From positions 110,051,590-110,115,589 of the forward strand of contig NC_086373.1 in NCBI RefSeq assembly GCF_036588685.1: a DNA stretch of 64,000 nt, read 5' to 3'. Made by a program: the position numbers and the translations under genes. The notes under the pieces are model-generated. The model saw only the letters and a list, made by a program, of their open reading frames with translations. It ran no database searches and was not told the DNA's origin. Shown one piece after another: positions 21,996-36,394 of this stretch. Source of the DNA: Mytilus trossulus (taxonomy: Eukaryota; Mollusca; Bivalvia; Mytilida; Mytilidae). Numbering within the stretch: position 1 is the stretch's first letter; each line of letters opens with the position of its first letter.

Positions 21996-22464
21996 CTAAA
22001 AAGAAAATGAAGACGAATGTTAATTGGTATAAATTTTAGATTTTCTAGATTTTTATAACAGGCATTTCTCTCACTGAAATTATCTTTTAATTTAATTTAT
22101 ATGAATGTGAACATGAGGGGCTATATGTATATACTCTTTAGGAATACAAGCCAATTTCGTCTTAATATTATTTCTTATTTTAGTGATGAATATTCTTAAA
22201 GAAAACCCTGATTATTCTTTTTTGACACTTTTCAAATTAGCACTTAAAGTTGGTTTGAAAATGTCAAACTGTAGAAAGATTTGAGGAAAAATATACAAGG
22301 TAAACCAACCTTAAAATAAGGACAACTTTATTCTATTGTATGTCTGATGTGTTTTTTCAAGGTGTTGAACATAAACTCTATGAAGTTCTAATATTTATCA
22401 TCAATGCCCAAAGAGAATCTTTAGTATTCGACTTCTGATAATATATGTTTGTCAAACTTACCAT
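21420..22464 (-). CDS. IL-17-like secreted cytokine, two exons (192 aa)
   Basis: Join (minus) 22464-22462 and 21995-21420. Exon 1 supplies only the ATG, directly before donor GTAAGT; exon 2 begins CTTTTG after TTTTTAG, giving MLLYVSVAVLCYAALVVSTP, a clear signal peptide. The mature chain carries the IL-17 pattern: C-P-Y-Y-Y (92-96), D-T-K-R-Y-P-K (101-107), E-V-R-C-R-C-Q-G-C (111-119), then C131, C147 and a final C-T-C (165-167). The W/Y-rich strand, the R-Y-P turn and the CxCxGC segment are diagnostic of the IL-17 cystine-knot fold. Family members are secreted dimers that signal through SEFIR-domain receptors to NF-kB. Length is normal for bivalve IL-17s. The subfamily cannot be assigned from sequence alone. 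No lesion is seen. Confidence 0.92.
22462..22464 (-). CDS. IL-17-like exon 1, coding part (start codon only)
   Basis: The ATG abuts donor GTAAGT. With the TATA box at 22555-22562, the 5' UTR would be about 60-70 nt. Splicing here restores a Leu-rich signal peptide, which supports the model; exon 2 alone has no ATG before the hydrophobic stretch. Confidence 0.8.
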
Positions 22465-22554
22465 AATGCCAGCAGTTGTTGGGAGTTAATGTTGAATTGG
22501 TGTGGTTTCTTGCTGAGAGATGATGATTTTAATTCAAATTTCTAAATTCTTGAC

Positions 22555-22562
22555 TTTTTATA
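22555..22562 (-). promoter_or_regulatory. TATA box of the IL-17-like gene
   Basis: TATAAAAA on the minus strand about 90 bases before the ATG, leaving room for a start site near 22530 and a short leader ending at the exon-1 donor. Confidence 0.65.
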
Positions 22563-22607
22563 GTGAAGTTTAGGACTTTTTGATTTGAATTTGGAGCGGA
22601 TATAATA

Positions 22608-22618
22608 ATTGGTCCACG
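22608..22618 (-). promoter_or_regulatory. Perfect ERSE-II / UPRE-like element
   Basis: The plus strand reads ATTGGTCCACGTCA, that is ATTGG-N-CCACG, the exact ERSE-II consensus. It overlaps TGACGTGG, the ATF6/XBP1 UPRE core, on the other strand. It lies about 46 bases upstream of the TATA box of the IL-17-like gene. Function is inferred from the motif only. Confidence 0.5.
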
Positions 22619-22739
22619 TCATATCGGGGTAAAATTATCTTCCGTTAACATGTATTGATTGTCACCTAATTCGTGTATTTAATTCAAATATTTATGAATT
22701 CGTTTATCCGAGCATTTAAAAGTATACTAGGAAGTCTAG

Positions 22740-25700
22740 CGCTAGTGGACCGTCCGTAACTACCGCATCAAAATTAAATACTTGTAGGTGGTTTCCTATA
22801 GGTAAAAATGATTATGTAAATGTTTAATGGACATACATCATATAAACAAACAATTGTCGTTATTATATCTTGGAGCAGCTAATTATGAATATAAATCTTT
22901 AAATAGTACACTTGGAATGAGAAGTAATTAATTATAGTGTGTACCAGGAAATAACGTGTTATATTACAGGTATACATATACCTGCAAGCTTGCTCTCTTA
23001 CGATATAGTATAGTAGTGCATACATTACCTTTTTTGTTCGGATTTCTCAATGAATTTATTTATGTTTGTCTCACTTCCTTAAGCGTAAAGAAAGATAAAA
23101 TGAGTTTTTTGTCCACTTTAGATTGTTGCAGTAACTGGTTTTTTGCTAAGTAATTAATTTTAAACATGACCACACACACATCATCAACTAAAATCATTTG
23201 GTGTTTTTTTTCTCAATTTTTTTAATTTATTTATTTCCTCATTGTTTTTTGTTTCTTTTTTGTTTCTTTCTTCATTTGTGCATGTGCAACTTAATAATAT
23301 GTAATGTATGCATGCTCTTATTCATTGGGTTGTAAGATATGTTAAATGGAGAAGACTTCATAAGTCTGTTTAATTTGTGATTTATCTAATTTGTGTTTAT
23401 GCAAAAACATTAAACGTGAACATTTGTTTGATCTAACTTAGTATTCATGGGGCGTTTCACTGCGCATGGTTTCTGAAATTGAATAAAAAGTAATGATACA
23501 CACATATTCCAAAGAGCCTGTGCTATACTTTAAGATCTTGGTTGCATTATGATTTCGAAAATTTCATTTTAGCACAGTGTATTAAATTTTTTCCATACTC
23601 CGTGTATATCCTCTTGATGTTTAATATTTAGTTATGTATCGGTGTTAACGTTCTTCCCATATGAACGTATTCCAAATAATAGAACTACTCGAAGATGGAA
23701 TTTGAGGTCTCAATTTTTTTTATTGTATTACAACTATAATAAATATTAGTATTTGCCATATAGTTGATATCTTTATTTAAAACAAATACTGACAACTATA
23801 TGAGGAACACAAATCTTATGTAATCACTTATGTATATTTATTACTATTTTTTACCTTAGTTATCAATTCATGGGAATTGGGAAGTTGTAAAAAGTAATGA
23901 TAATCAGTAGAATGTTGTTTGTTTTATTGTTGATGTGTCTGATAATTAAAAAAATAAAAGAATCTCACATGCTATAAAGGGATTTCTGTTTTTAATTTGA
24001 GGAATATAAAGTAGTACCTGCTTAGTAGAGACAATCCAGGGTAACATAACCAATGGGCATTAAACCTGGTTTGATAGTTCAAGAGGTTGTATAGCTGCGG
24101 TTCAACATTAATAAAACGGTCATCAGGTTTTGTGCAGACAGTTGATGATCTAGGGTTATGTCAAATAACATCATCCTTTATATGAAAAGGGTGTCATCTG
24201 ATGATAACAAGACCTTGTCGAAAAACATTCTGTATCAACGTCACAAATAATACGTGATGGGTTTGAGGTATATCTTCTTAGTACTGACGTTGGTCATCAT
24301 ATTAATTACATGATATTGTGTTGTTTTGGTTTTTTTTGCCTTTTAAAACATTTTTAATATCCCGCTCTTATTTTATTGTGACTTGGTCAATTTTTGCATT
24401 CCTGTATTTCATTTCTGCGTATGTGCTTTGCATATAGAGTGTCTATATGCCATTTTGGTTTTCTTAGCTGACATCGTTGTTTGTTTTTATACAGTGTTGT
24501 ACGATTATAACACAATGTACAATGCTCTACCCCAATTTGTAACATTTGTACATGTACCTATTATGTCTGTTTGTTTTGTTCACCATTGTTTGTGGCTATC
24601 ATACAAGTAAGAGGTTTAACTAGCTATACACTCATGATAGAAAACAAATAGATAGTTGAACATCAAAATGTTTAAAGACGGTATTCAGCCAAGCTTAGTG
24701 TACATTTACCAGTTAACGTTTAAAAATAAATTTGAAATAGTGTGCATTAAAGTTATTAACTTTTGATTTAGGAGGAATTGTGGATTGCAAAATAATCTTC
24801 ACTTATACCAGAAGATAATAAAGAAGGCAATATCAGTTTACCGAGTTCAAATCCCATAAATCGAATAGGAAAAGACAAATCAAGGTACAAAAACAATACA
24901 CTGAGGGATCACAGAAACTGCAAATGGAGCAATAACAAGTGTGTTCACAGGGTAAGCATTTCCTATCGTGCATTCATCATCCGCCATGCAAATACACACT
25001 CAGTCAAAATGTCATAACCGGGCAAATAACGAAATAAAAACGATAACCTATTAGACGACTGTAACTGAAGATCTATAAGAACATGTCGCTAGTACGATTA
25101 GACACATACATATCGTATTGGTCAGCTACTGATGATAACCGTCAAAATTATGAGATTTAATGGAACAATTTGTTGTGTGAAGAGCATATAATGTATTCCT
25201 GCTAATTAAGTGTTTATAGTGTAAACATGCACGAGTATAATATTTCAATTGTGATAAACTCCATACATGGACATCGACTCATGTATTAGATCCTAGAAAC
25301 GAACCGTTGATTATACTTATTGATAAATTGAATATCCCCTTAATTTTCTCCAAATTACCTTTTCATTTTTTGATATAGAAAAACAACAAACGGTTTTCTC
25401 TATCCGTAAAACATAAGCAAGACACTAAGGATATAAATATGACCCCTACAAAATGAAGAAAACATGAACACTACCTTACACAATTGCATAATATATAAAT
25501 GTTAAAACACAATAAAACGGGTAAACTATCATGCTAATGTTGAAACAGGAGATTGACTATGTGAATATGGGTGTCCGATATTATCATGATTATCCGCACA
25601 CTCTTACGATTAATAAAACGAACACAATCTATGCATACCCCCTGCTGTGGATAGGTCAGAGGGGAGTTTTTAAAATCAATGATTTATCCTTTATGATTCG

Positions 25701-27289
25701 TTAAAAGAAATTACATATTGTGTTCCTTTAAATCGAATATTTATCGTACTATCAAAATATAACACCTGTAATTTAAAGGTACTTCCTACTTTTAATACTT
25801 AAAGGCATATAGCATATCTACTTTGTAGAAATTAAATTACACAGTAGATCAATATTTTAGTAGTGGAAGCAGTGTTGTTAAAATAAAGTGTGGCAAACGT
25901 AAAAGACAATAATGTAATTGATTTGTTTTATGATAATGATAACATATTTAGACTATTAATTCATGCTTTATTTTCTATTTCAGAATTCTTCGGATCACAG
26001 CTAACTGCAATTGAACATGATTTTCAAATAAGATATGACGTAATATACACTGTCTTTTAGTATTAGGAGAATTGAATCAAATGAGACGCCAATGGTTAAG
26101 GCATTGCAAAAACATCCAATGTAAAGTTTAGGACGCATGATATTGATGAAATGTTGTTTTCACTTTTTAGATAATTTTATGTGTTTGTTTGTATAGTTAG
26201 TTGGTTTTATACGCCATTCTACAAACATTGCATGGATATTATGTAGGATTGATTACTTTCTACAAAATGATTAAGTTTTAAAACAGAGAAGTTAACATAG
26301 TAAATCTTTGTAGGTCAATTCGTAGGCATTACAAGCCATAGTGATGTTATAATGAGGATAAAGAATGGAATTTATAATTCCAAAAGAAATAAGTTATACA
26401 TTACAACGCTGGGAATTTCTGCTTATGATAAAGGAACAAAATGTGTCATCAATTTGGACACAATTATGCTACAAGGAATAAAGGGGAAAAGTTAATAGTT
26501 CACACATGGAAAATACAGAATGAGATAAAATATTTCTTTTATTCTACCCTTATACATTTAAAAAGAAGTAGAGCAAATAAGCGTACTGCTTTTGTTTAAG
26601 AATAAACAATAATCAGGGAAGTTAAATTCTTTACCTTTGGGTCAGATTGAATGAATTAATAACCCTTACTATGTTTTGCTGAATAATGGAAATGTATACC
26701 TATTGATTAAAAATATTTAACCAAACTATTTGAGATAAGAGCAAAGTTGTTCTCAACCAATGATATACTATAATTTTTGCACTATTAATACTGAAGAAAG
26801 ACATAACATACTCTTATCAAATAAGTATCTTATTGGTCTAAATTACATCGATAGAATATGTTACAATTAAGTATTTTATTCAGCAATTTGGAATATAGTA
26901 TGTCTAAGAAACTAAGAAAGTTTTTAAATGACGCGAAGCTTTGAGAATGACCTTTTTTCAATTTACTTAAACAGAAATGAAATACCGAACTTATATTTAA
27001 TTAATTAAAATGAAAAGCGAGCTATAAGTTGCATTCGTTTGATATATCTAAGATTCGAATTTGGCCGTTTGATTAGAAACTTTCCGTTTTAAATTATTTT
27101 TTTTTGGTGATTTTCCTTTTTACAAATAAGAATAAGTCGAAAATGAGATGACAACAACACGGCAAAATGACGAAGAAAGACACAAAGATAATACCGTCAA
27201 GAACAAGCTACACATTTAACCAGGTTTATTAGGTCTGATCGTGTTGCTTGGTCATTAGTTGTATATGAAGTGTTTAATGAACTTGATTT
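22740..27289. other. No supported gene
   Basis: AT-rich sequence. I see only short chance frames, no splice-linked coding segments and no RNA gene. Scattered diverged repeat fragments are likely. Confidence 0.5.
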
Positions 27290-27510
27290 TTTATCAATAC
27301 TAAGGCTTTTCTTCCTCAGGCATAGATTACCTTAGCTGGATTTGGCAAAACTTTTAGGAATTTTGGTCCTCAATACTCTTGATCTTCGTACTTTATTTGG
27401 CAGTTTTTACTTTTTTGGATTCGGGAGTCACTGATGAGTCTTTTTTAGACGAAACGCGCGTCTGGCGTATATACTAAATGTAGTCCTGGTATCTATGACG
27501 AGTTTACTTG
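27290..27510 (+). repeat. Interspersed repeat, family D (GACGAAACGCGCGTCTGGCG)
   Basis: Shares CACTGATGAGTCTT-TAGACGAAACGCGCGTCTGGCGTA and a closing TCCTGGTATCTATGA with copies at 33905-34110, 48510-48690 and 49097-49195. It is SINE-sized, but I did not find A and B boxes. Confidence 0.8.
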
Positions 27511-27807
27511 TACATTTTTGTCGTCTTCCTCTTTAAGAATGGCGTTGTCAGCTTATATCCACACGAGTTTTGTATGATACAAAACAGACTATGACAGTTG
27601 TTTCCCATTCGTTTTTATGTACATGAGCATTTAATTTGGCAGTTTGATGAAGTAATTTTCGTTTTGCATTTTCCTTGAAGATATTGTGTTTTTGTTATAC
27701 TAAATGACCCTTAATATGCTATTTCAATTCCAAAAAGATCGTAAAGTTAGCATTTAACTTATACATTAGCATCAATATGTTGTATTTATACCATGACAGA
27801 GTTAGAA

Positions 27808-28214
27808 GTTAACTAAGAGTGCATTTCTTTCTAACATAAACTATGCAAACGACAAAGAGCGCACATGGTTTGATCATTTTTATCTATAATACGTTTGCAA
27901 AGTTTACATAAAGTTTGACAAACTATTCACTCGTTTATGCTGCGTCAACAGTTTGTCGTTAATCGTATGTTAGTACAAACACTACATTTGATTCTAAGTT
28001 CAACCTGATTAAACGATGTATTTTTTTGTTCTACGTTTGTAAAAAGTCTGTTTACCAACAACATGTGAATGCATTATTGAAAGTTCAAACATGGCCAGTA
28101 AAGACTTATTAAACGATGTATTTGTTTCTACTTTTTTAGCGTTTAGAAAACAACAACGAATGCCAAACAACCTTTACAAAATCTTGGTTAGAAAGAAATG
28201 CACCCTAAGTTACT
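27808..28214. mobile_element. ~400-bp MITE with ~25-bp inverted ends
   Basis: GTTAACTAAGAGTGCATTTCTTTCTAAC at the left is mirrored by GTTAGAAAGAAATGCACCCTAAGTTAC at the right. The interior repeats GATTAAACGATGTATTT. The superfamily is not assigned. Confidence 0.75.
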
Positions 28215-31200
28215 ACCTTCACCTAGTGATATTGACGTAAGGACCGTCTTCAAGGTGACATTTAATCTGTTATACAGGTATCAACTGCATTGGTCAAACA
28301 TAATATTAACATTTAAATACTATTATGGGACATAATTGACGTTATTCAACTGACACAATAGGGCATGAATGTGTGTCAGCTTTCACAAAAAGACCTTTTT
28401 TAAAATGCAAACCATTATGGTTTGGTTGACCACAGAGAAAACCAATGTATGTCTGAACCCTGTATTTGTCATACTTACAATCCTATCATTCTTTTGTTGT
28501 CTGTGACATCACAATCGATTTCGACATATAAGCGGTGTGTAAACCTATGAGAAACTCGACTGGAATTATAAGGATGCACCAGGAACAGCTTACATGTCTG
28601 GACTACATATGTTACCATAGTTTTTTAAAGGGTTATGTTGAGTCATCTGAACTTTGTTCACGATGTTTTTTGTGAAACTTTTGTTAGTCATTTTTTTTTC
28701 GTAATGATGCTGTTTGACTTTAGTCTTTCTTCTAGGCGACTTTTATTTTTGTCTTGGTATTCCCTTTTTAATCAAACGTTTATACACACCGTAAAGTATA
28801 GATTTATAATAAACATATTTCAAACAAAACATGTCTGTTTACAAACTATCTTTAGCCTTTTCATTACTAGAACATAAATTGTTATTTGGATGGAGAGTTG
28901 TCTCATTGGCACTCACACCACATCTTCCTATATCTAATGACAAATCGTGTATAAATCATTTACAACTGGCAATCTTGGAAACGATCATCCTGGTTATCAT
29001 CCTACATCTCCTTACTACTTTGTTATTGCAAAAAGAAGGTGTTAACCATCCTCACTCTCTCTTTCACTATCGTCTGACAGACACATATCTTGAAATCTAA
29101 AAATAAAATAAGCAGTAGATGCTTCCATATTTATAAAACTTCAATTTATTATTTTTTATCATCTTTTTAAAATTCAATTTACCAACTGGTATACACGCCT
29201 AAGATGTTATAGTAATATCTTTAAATCTCCTCATATACAATTAAAAAAAGCAATGCAATAGTCGTGGACTGGTATTGTTTATTCTTTTAATAGGTAAAAA
29301 GAAGTATATCAGAATTAGAAAATAATTAGAATCAAATCAATACAAATTCATATCCTGAGTTCACGGGCATTTTGTAGAAATTAAGAGATTCTGGTAATTA
29401 ACACGGATGCAATAACTTTATTAGGGATTGAAATATTTTGTTGAAAAATGTTGGGAATTTTCGCTTAACATCATCAAAGCTGAATAATTCTATTAATATG
29501 AAAAACTTGACGTCACCCGGAATTATAATGGATATTAGAAAAGTTCAGTAAATAAAGAAGTCTATGAAATATTTGATTGTAATACCACTACTTGTATGTA
29601 ACGCTGGTCTTACTCAACAAACTTAAGATACATAAACTTGGTTATCAACAAATACTGAACTAAATAGGATCAGTAGTTTGGGCCACATTATTCTTAGAAC
29701 TTATGTGACTTAATAGTCATTATCTAATAGTCTATAAACCTACAACAGACATTTATTCATTAAATAGGATGTGTTGCATATTCTAAAGTAAAAAATATAC
29801 GCATATGTATTAAAGCATAGCTCTTTCAAGACGAAGTTGGCTGCTGGTTATATCTCTTTGTAAATACACCCATTTTTGTTGTACTTGATTTCCAAACCTA
29901 CATAGACCATGAATCTGATTAAAAGAATTGCAGCAGAAAACATGACATATGGATTTAATATATGTATAATAGTTTATCCTGTCGATCACTTATCTCGTTC
30001 ATTCTTTGAGCTTTTTCGGTTTTTTTTCTTTTCTTAATTTAATACCATTAAAAGGAATGATACCTTGGAAAAAAGCGAAATTCATATGCAAAACCTATCT
30101 TGATGTCATAATATAATTAACGTTGTTACGACGTCATAAACGAAGTTGCATTCGAATCAAGTCAGAGTGGTAGATAGTGATATCTTTTTTACTTTATCTA
30201 TTTATCATATACACCAATTTTGTATTTGTTGTAACCTACAACGCAGTGGATGAAATAATGGATAACATAAACTAGCATATTAATCTTTTGCAATAAAAAT
30301 TCATAATTTCAAATAATATTTGTAGATTTAGCTAACTAAGTCCTTATATTTGTATAAAATAACATTCGTTTATAGTGGAACATTGTTTTAACAATCAATT
30401 AGCTACAATTAACATTTGCTTGCTAGTCCCTCTCTGTGATCACATATATATAACTCTGGATCATTCCCCAATTTTTTTTTATCTTTATTCAATTCTTCAA
30501 CATATATATACAACATATATATTACATATTACACACAAATATCACAAGGCAATGTTTTTAAGTATAATCATATATATAATCAGCACAATATTTAGAAATT
30601 AAATGTTATTACACCTTCGGTTTCTTGTACCAGAATATTATTCTTTAAAAAGTGTTTCTCAAAAACATTTCTCATACATCTTGCATCACACAAATATTCA
30701 TACAGGTAAGTTATATAATGTTTTACAGTGTATTTAAATAGTCTAATAAGAACAACATTACTGTTTAAATTTTTAAGTAAATTCCTTCTTCTGAAGATAC
30801 AATATCTCGCTATAGATAACATGAAATTGACAACACTTACATTTACGCCTTTGATAGATGCAAATAAACCAAACATAAATACCTCTTCATACTAAATTCA
30901 ATCAATCTATCATGAAGGGAAATAAGTTCATTCAATTTTTATTCAGTCTATTTCAAAAATGATGAAAAGTTCTTTATATTGGTATATAAAAATTTTTAAC
31001 GTTTCAAATTTATGAAATTATATTCGTACATCAATTGTTTTGATACATCAATAACAAAAACTGAAATATATTGCATTGATTCATTTTGTAATTATTCAAA
31101 ATTATATCAGAAACCTAAACATAATTATAAAAAAATGAACCTGTTAAGGGGAGACAATTCTCGTATAACTTTTTCGAATTGGCTCATAATACCACGGAAT

Positions 31201-33904
31201 GTCACTCATCATACAAATGGCACATCCATAAAATTAATTAACTGCGCAATCGTGCTCCACCTTCAATGATGATTCTGAATTATAAATATAACCAAAAGTT
31301 GTTAATCTATAGATAGTGAAGACTAATGAAAGCTAATCCACTGTAAAAATATTTTTTTGCACTTTTTTAAAACTTCCTCAGAAAAATTCTCGAGCCACTT
31401 GACTTTCAAAGCTCAAAATTAACGTTTTTACAGAATATTTTAATAAAGTAGTTACAGATTATTCGCTTCTCAAAGTGTAAGACGCAATAAAAATCGTATG
31501 CTTGCACAATCTTACCGAAATACGGATTTAATTAAGTCCTAAAATTTTTGACATTTCTTCGAAAACCGGTTTAAACAAATCACAAGTACGTGTTAAGATC
31601 CGACTTAATACCCATTTCCCGATATGGTCAGGTAAAATTGCTACATAAACTCTTGACATTGATATTTAAACTCTGTATTGGTGTTTTCATCTGGTAGACA
31701 CTTTGTTTTACTTCGTCTTGAATTTGTCATTCAGTTCTCTGTTATGATTTTACTTAATGTATATTTATGATTGGATTTACGATATTTGAAGAGGGTTTTA
31801 GCAATGAATAACTTGTTGTGGCATTGATACATATGTGTAACACACAGTTTATACTTCGTTTGTGATGTACTGTTGTAAGTTTATGGAACGTGTCCGTTGT
31901 TATATTGGGGTTACAATGTTGAAATGTACTATTTCATAATTTATGTTGTATTTATATAATTTTTGTTCTATTTTCACATTTCCTGACCGGTGTAAGAAAA
32001 ATATTTTTCCTCACTAGTGAAAAATCTGTTTTCTCGGCAAATGATTGGTTAAAATTTAATTGTGACTTTAAATTTCGTTCTTTCTTTTGAATTTTCTTAT
32101 TGTGAAATCATGAAAACAGGTGACTATGCCTGATGACGTCACATTAAAAGAACACAACTTTCATCAAATCTTTGAAAAGGAAGGATAAAAATAATTAGAG
32201 AAACATATTCCACCATTGTTACTCATGTATTACGATATTTCTTTACTCTCCCCAGTTAATTTTTTTATTATTTAAAAAGCTCGACAAGCTTTGTGATTTA
32301 GAAGATATAAATATAAATATAACATTTGAATTTGTTAATTAATTAAATAAAAGCTGTTTCTAACAAATAACATTTCTGATCTATTCTATTTTTTTGTACA
32401 GAGGTTAAGAAAAACATTTCTATTTTAATCCAATATTTTAGATATTCTATCCCACCATATGTTGTGGGGGATATGTGCTTACATCTAGGTTTGTATGTTT
32501 AATAGTTGAATAAAAACAACATATTATTAACTGTTTTACTGTGGACCAAATCCTCAGACACACCTAAAAAAAAATTACATGGTACAATAAACAATCTTGA
32601 ATTGAAAGTTTGTCAAAAAAAGAATTTCTGGATTTAATGAAGGGCATGGAATAAATAGCATTACAATCTTCAATTTACATGCTTTAAATTTATTTCCAAT
32701 TTATTACGGGAAGATAAAAAAAAATGCCACTTTATTATCCTCTAAAAATAATTTATAATTTTTTTTACAAGGTTTTGGTTTCCTTTTAACTCTATACAAT
32801 TAGTTTTGATATCATACTTTTTCTTAAATTCATCATATGAGAATAATGTATTATTATCTAACATCAGATCATTAATAAAGAATATTCAATTTTCAATATA
32901 ATTCAAAATCAAAGTGTAAACAATATTTTATTATGAAAAAGACAAGTATAAATTATAAACACATTCACAATAAAGATCCAGAATCCAGCAACAATTGCTT
33001 ATATTAATCTGTCTCCTTGCCATCCATTTTGATGTTTGGGTTCAGCCATATGGACTAAGCCAGAATGTCAATACTATTTTCAGCTTTTAACTTATTTTTT
33101 AACTTTGAAAAAATTACAAGGACATAAAACATAATGAGAAAAGTCAGAATCTGACAATTTTCATCTAATGTGAATATGACATTGTATTGGATAATAGACG
33201 TTCACCGGATTTACAAAACAACAATGATTAAATGTTAATTATAATAATAATACAGTCTAACATTTCATCAGGTTTTTGCATATGTTTTAACATCTGTATG
33301 GAAATTCCAGATAGAAAAAAGAAAATCAGTTCCATTACAAGCATCCTGTACGTTTCCAAAAGAATGTATTATCAAATGCAATATTATAATTTGTTATAGC
33401 AATAGCGTACACAAGAAGACTGTACAAGGATCTGTGTTACTGTTTAAATCCGGATACAACGTAAAGTATTATAACTATAGTATTTAGTTACCAAACATTA
33501 AATGTCTATACCTGACTTAAAAGCAGAGCAAATCCAATTCATTAACCTTGCATTGATATTTAGAACAGTGTCATATCATGCTAAACTATGAACAACAGCT
33601 CAGGTCAAACTATCTTTTCTTCTATGCCCAATATTATATACGATGCACTCCAACTTACCAAAGGTTTATTATTCTGTATGCTACTTATCACATACTTGTC
33701 AATGGGTGACATGCTTTTCGTTCAGAAGCACATGGAGTTGCCCAATGGTTTTATAGTTTTGTTGCTCAATCATTAGTTTTATGTTTAGTGAATTGTTAAT
33801 TCTTTTGTCATATCGTCGTTTTTTCTTTATTTTAAGTAATTGTGTTTTCTGTCTTTCCCGCTATCCTTCTATTTCATAAATAATAGAATCAGATAATACG
33901 TGTA
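28215..33904. other. No supported gene
   Basis: Very AT-rich, with several stretches of TATA repeats near 30440-30590. A short family-B-like fragment is visible near 28885-28940. No coding evidence on either strand. Confidence 0.5.
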
Positions 33905-34110
33905 CTTTTCAAAAAGAGGGGCGAATATATTGACCTTTCTCACGATTTTGCACAACTTTTTGGAATTTTGGATCCTCAATGCTCTTTAACTTTGTACTTG
34001 TTTGGCTTTATGAATATTTTGATATGAGCGTCACTGATGTGTCTTATGTAGACGAAACGCGCGTCTGGCGTACAAAGTTATAATCCTGGTACCTTCGATA
34101 ACTATTTTCA
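33905..34110 (+). repeat. Interspersed repeat, family D
   Basis: Carries GAATTTTGGATCCTCAATGC, then the conserved GACGAAACGCGCGTCTGGCG block and TAATCCTGGTACCTT. Confidence 0.8.
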
Positions 34111-34479
34111 TGTTCGGCATTTCAACGCTTTCGTTATAATGTCAGTTTTTAGTTTACTTTCGCAATTTAAAAGCCATGTATCCTTCATGGGTACCAAGGT
34201 CAGAATCTCTATTTGTATGAACTATAACTAGTATATTTTTTTTGTATGATATAAATATACACGGTATACACGGCAGTCTGATTATAAAGTCATTAGAGAA
34301 AACAGGCCTAACATTGAGTAGTCCTTATTACGTTTGTTGTTGTTTTTATTAAAGAATCATGAGATATGCTCGAACAAAATCAGATACGAAGTTGAAAGCA
34401 TTTTGAACTCGGAATTTTGAAATGATTTTCCCAAATAAACGGGAGTATGGCTAGCAATAAAACCAAGTTGAGCCAACCA

Positions 34480-34680
34480 TTGTTTTCTAATAATGTCATG
34501 TACCAAGTCAGGAATATGGCAGATATTTCTATGTATGCTGGCATTTATATTTTTGTTCCGTTGTTTTCCTCTTATTGTTGATGTGTTTCCCTTGGATTTG
34601 GTTTGTGACCCGGATTAGTTGTCGCTTAATCGAATTATGCCTATTGTAGCCTGTATTTGTTACACACAACTAATAACTGG
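34480..34680 (+). repeat. Interspersed repeat, family E
   Basis: Shares TGTACCAAGTCAGGAATATG and GGTTTGTGACCCGGATTAG with the copy at 17830-18075. Confidence 0.65.
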
Positions 34681-36179
34681 GCTAGAACATCCTTAGTATT
34701 CCGTGAATTTTTTATGAAAAGACAGAGGCGTCTTAATTGACATAAAAGTTAACTTTAACGGCTGGATATCAATGTTTGCCCAGTTAACCGATTCAGCCGA
34801 GTTTGTAAAGTGAGAACTACTGTATTACGTAGCATGTCATCACAGATGTTGTTAGTTCGAATTCAGCACATGGCAGGTATGCTCTTAATTGACTTAAACA
34901 GTTTGTAGGTCAGTTTTGATACCGCAGATCGATGATTCCTTCATGGCACTGTCCGCCTCGAAGTAGGAAAACAACTCTTCAAGTTGCATTAATCACCAAT
35001 CAATCAATTAATCAATATTTGTAAAAGATTTTGCGTTTATTGATTTTCAATCGTGTAGCTATGATATTGTATAAATACAAGTGTTTTTGTTTTTGTAGGT
35101 GAGGTTTTTGTCTTTTCCCTGAACCATGCAATCTAATGAAGGGCACCCTGAAAGAGAATGCATTTACAGCTTTACATTTTTCAGTGTTTTTTTTTTCTCT
35201 CTCAACAGTTAAACATTTAGGGACAGTTATGCCAGTACTGGCAGTATTGAGGTTGTGACAAGCTCATTCAAATATACTCATTAGTCCCAGTCTTCTTCTA
35301 ACTTGATACGCGTATCGTTTACATCCGAATCTTAAGAGGCGGTCAAATTAAAAACAAATTTGAAGGGCCTTAATAATCACAAAATCGGATGAGTTGTGAC
35401 CAATTATAGGACAATGTTTTGATTTCAAAAAAATAATAGATATGGAAATGATCGTTTGGACTAAATGTGGAAATGTGTCCTTTTCCTTAACAAAATCAAG
35501 AGTACATGTAACTTCATTTCAGGAATTTAATCCATTTTTTCGTTCTTTTCATAAATGACATGCACTTAAACTTCATAAACAATAATTGCTTTCTGCCCTT
35601 ATTTATCGCTTTCATTCCACGTTTCAAGGCTCATAAATACTCTGACAGTATAAGACTGATTTGAATTTGACTCCATCTCCTGTAAAAAGAATGTCTTTTT
35701 ATGTAGTAATTTATTTTACCTCAATGATGTCTTTATCTGGGTAATTCATGGTCAATATATTTTAAACGAGTTATAAAAGCCTTTAGTCAGAACACGTTCT
35801 GAAATAGAGTATCATTGATACGGTAGTTTTTCCATAAATGTTCCCCCTCATAAACTGTTAAATTTGTCTAGACAAAAGGGGAACACTATTTGTAAATAAT
35901 CTTAGGAAGATGACTTTTTTAGATACCTTTTGGTTATCAATGCTCTATAACGCTTTATTAATGTTGTTCGACAGAGGGTTTGTTTTATATATGCTGTAAT
36001 TGGGCTGAACAGTAATAATTAAGTCGAACATATAAGAAATTCTTGAATGCCGTTATATTTAATGCAAGTTTAGTATCTCTTCAACTCGCTAGTGACATGT
36101 TTTTTTTTATGTTTTTATAGTCTTAGATCTTTTACTTCTGATTAAGACAACAAAAATACCGAACTCCAAGCTAAATTAT

Positions 36180-36360
36180 TAATTTAAAAGTCCCTTATTA
36201 AATGGCAAATTTAAAAGCTCATTCGCTTCAGGCTTCAAGCGAATGGAAACAACTGTCATATTCCTGACCTAGTACAGGCGTTTCCTAATGTTGACTAAAT
36301 CTGGTTTTACAGATAGCTACACCCCTCACCTGTATGACAGTCGCATAAAACTCATTTAAT
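36180..36360 (+). repeat. Interspersed repeat, family H
   Basis: Includes AAAGTCCCTTATTAAATGGC, AACTGTCATATTCCTGACCT and CCTCACCTGTATGACAGTCG. Other copies: 43436-43620, 47085-47320, 52380-52580; reversed fragments near 47575-47720, 50925-51030 and 51255-51330. Confidence 0.7.
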
Positions 36361-36394
36361 TCAAATTGATATGTGAATAAAACAAACAGTAAAA

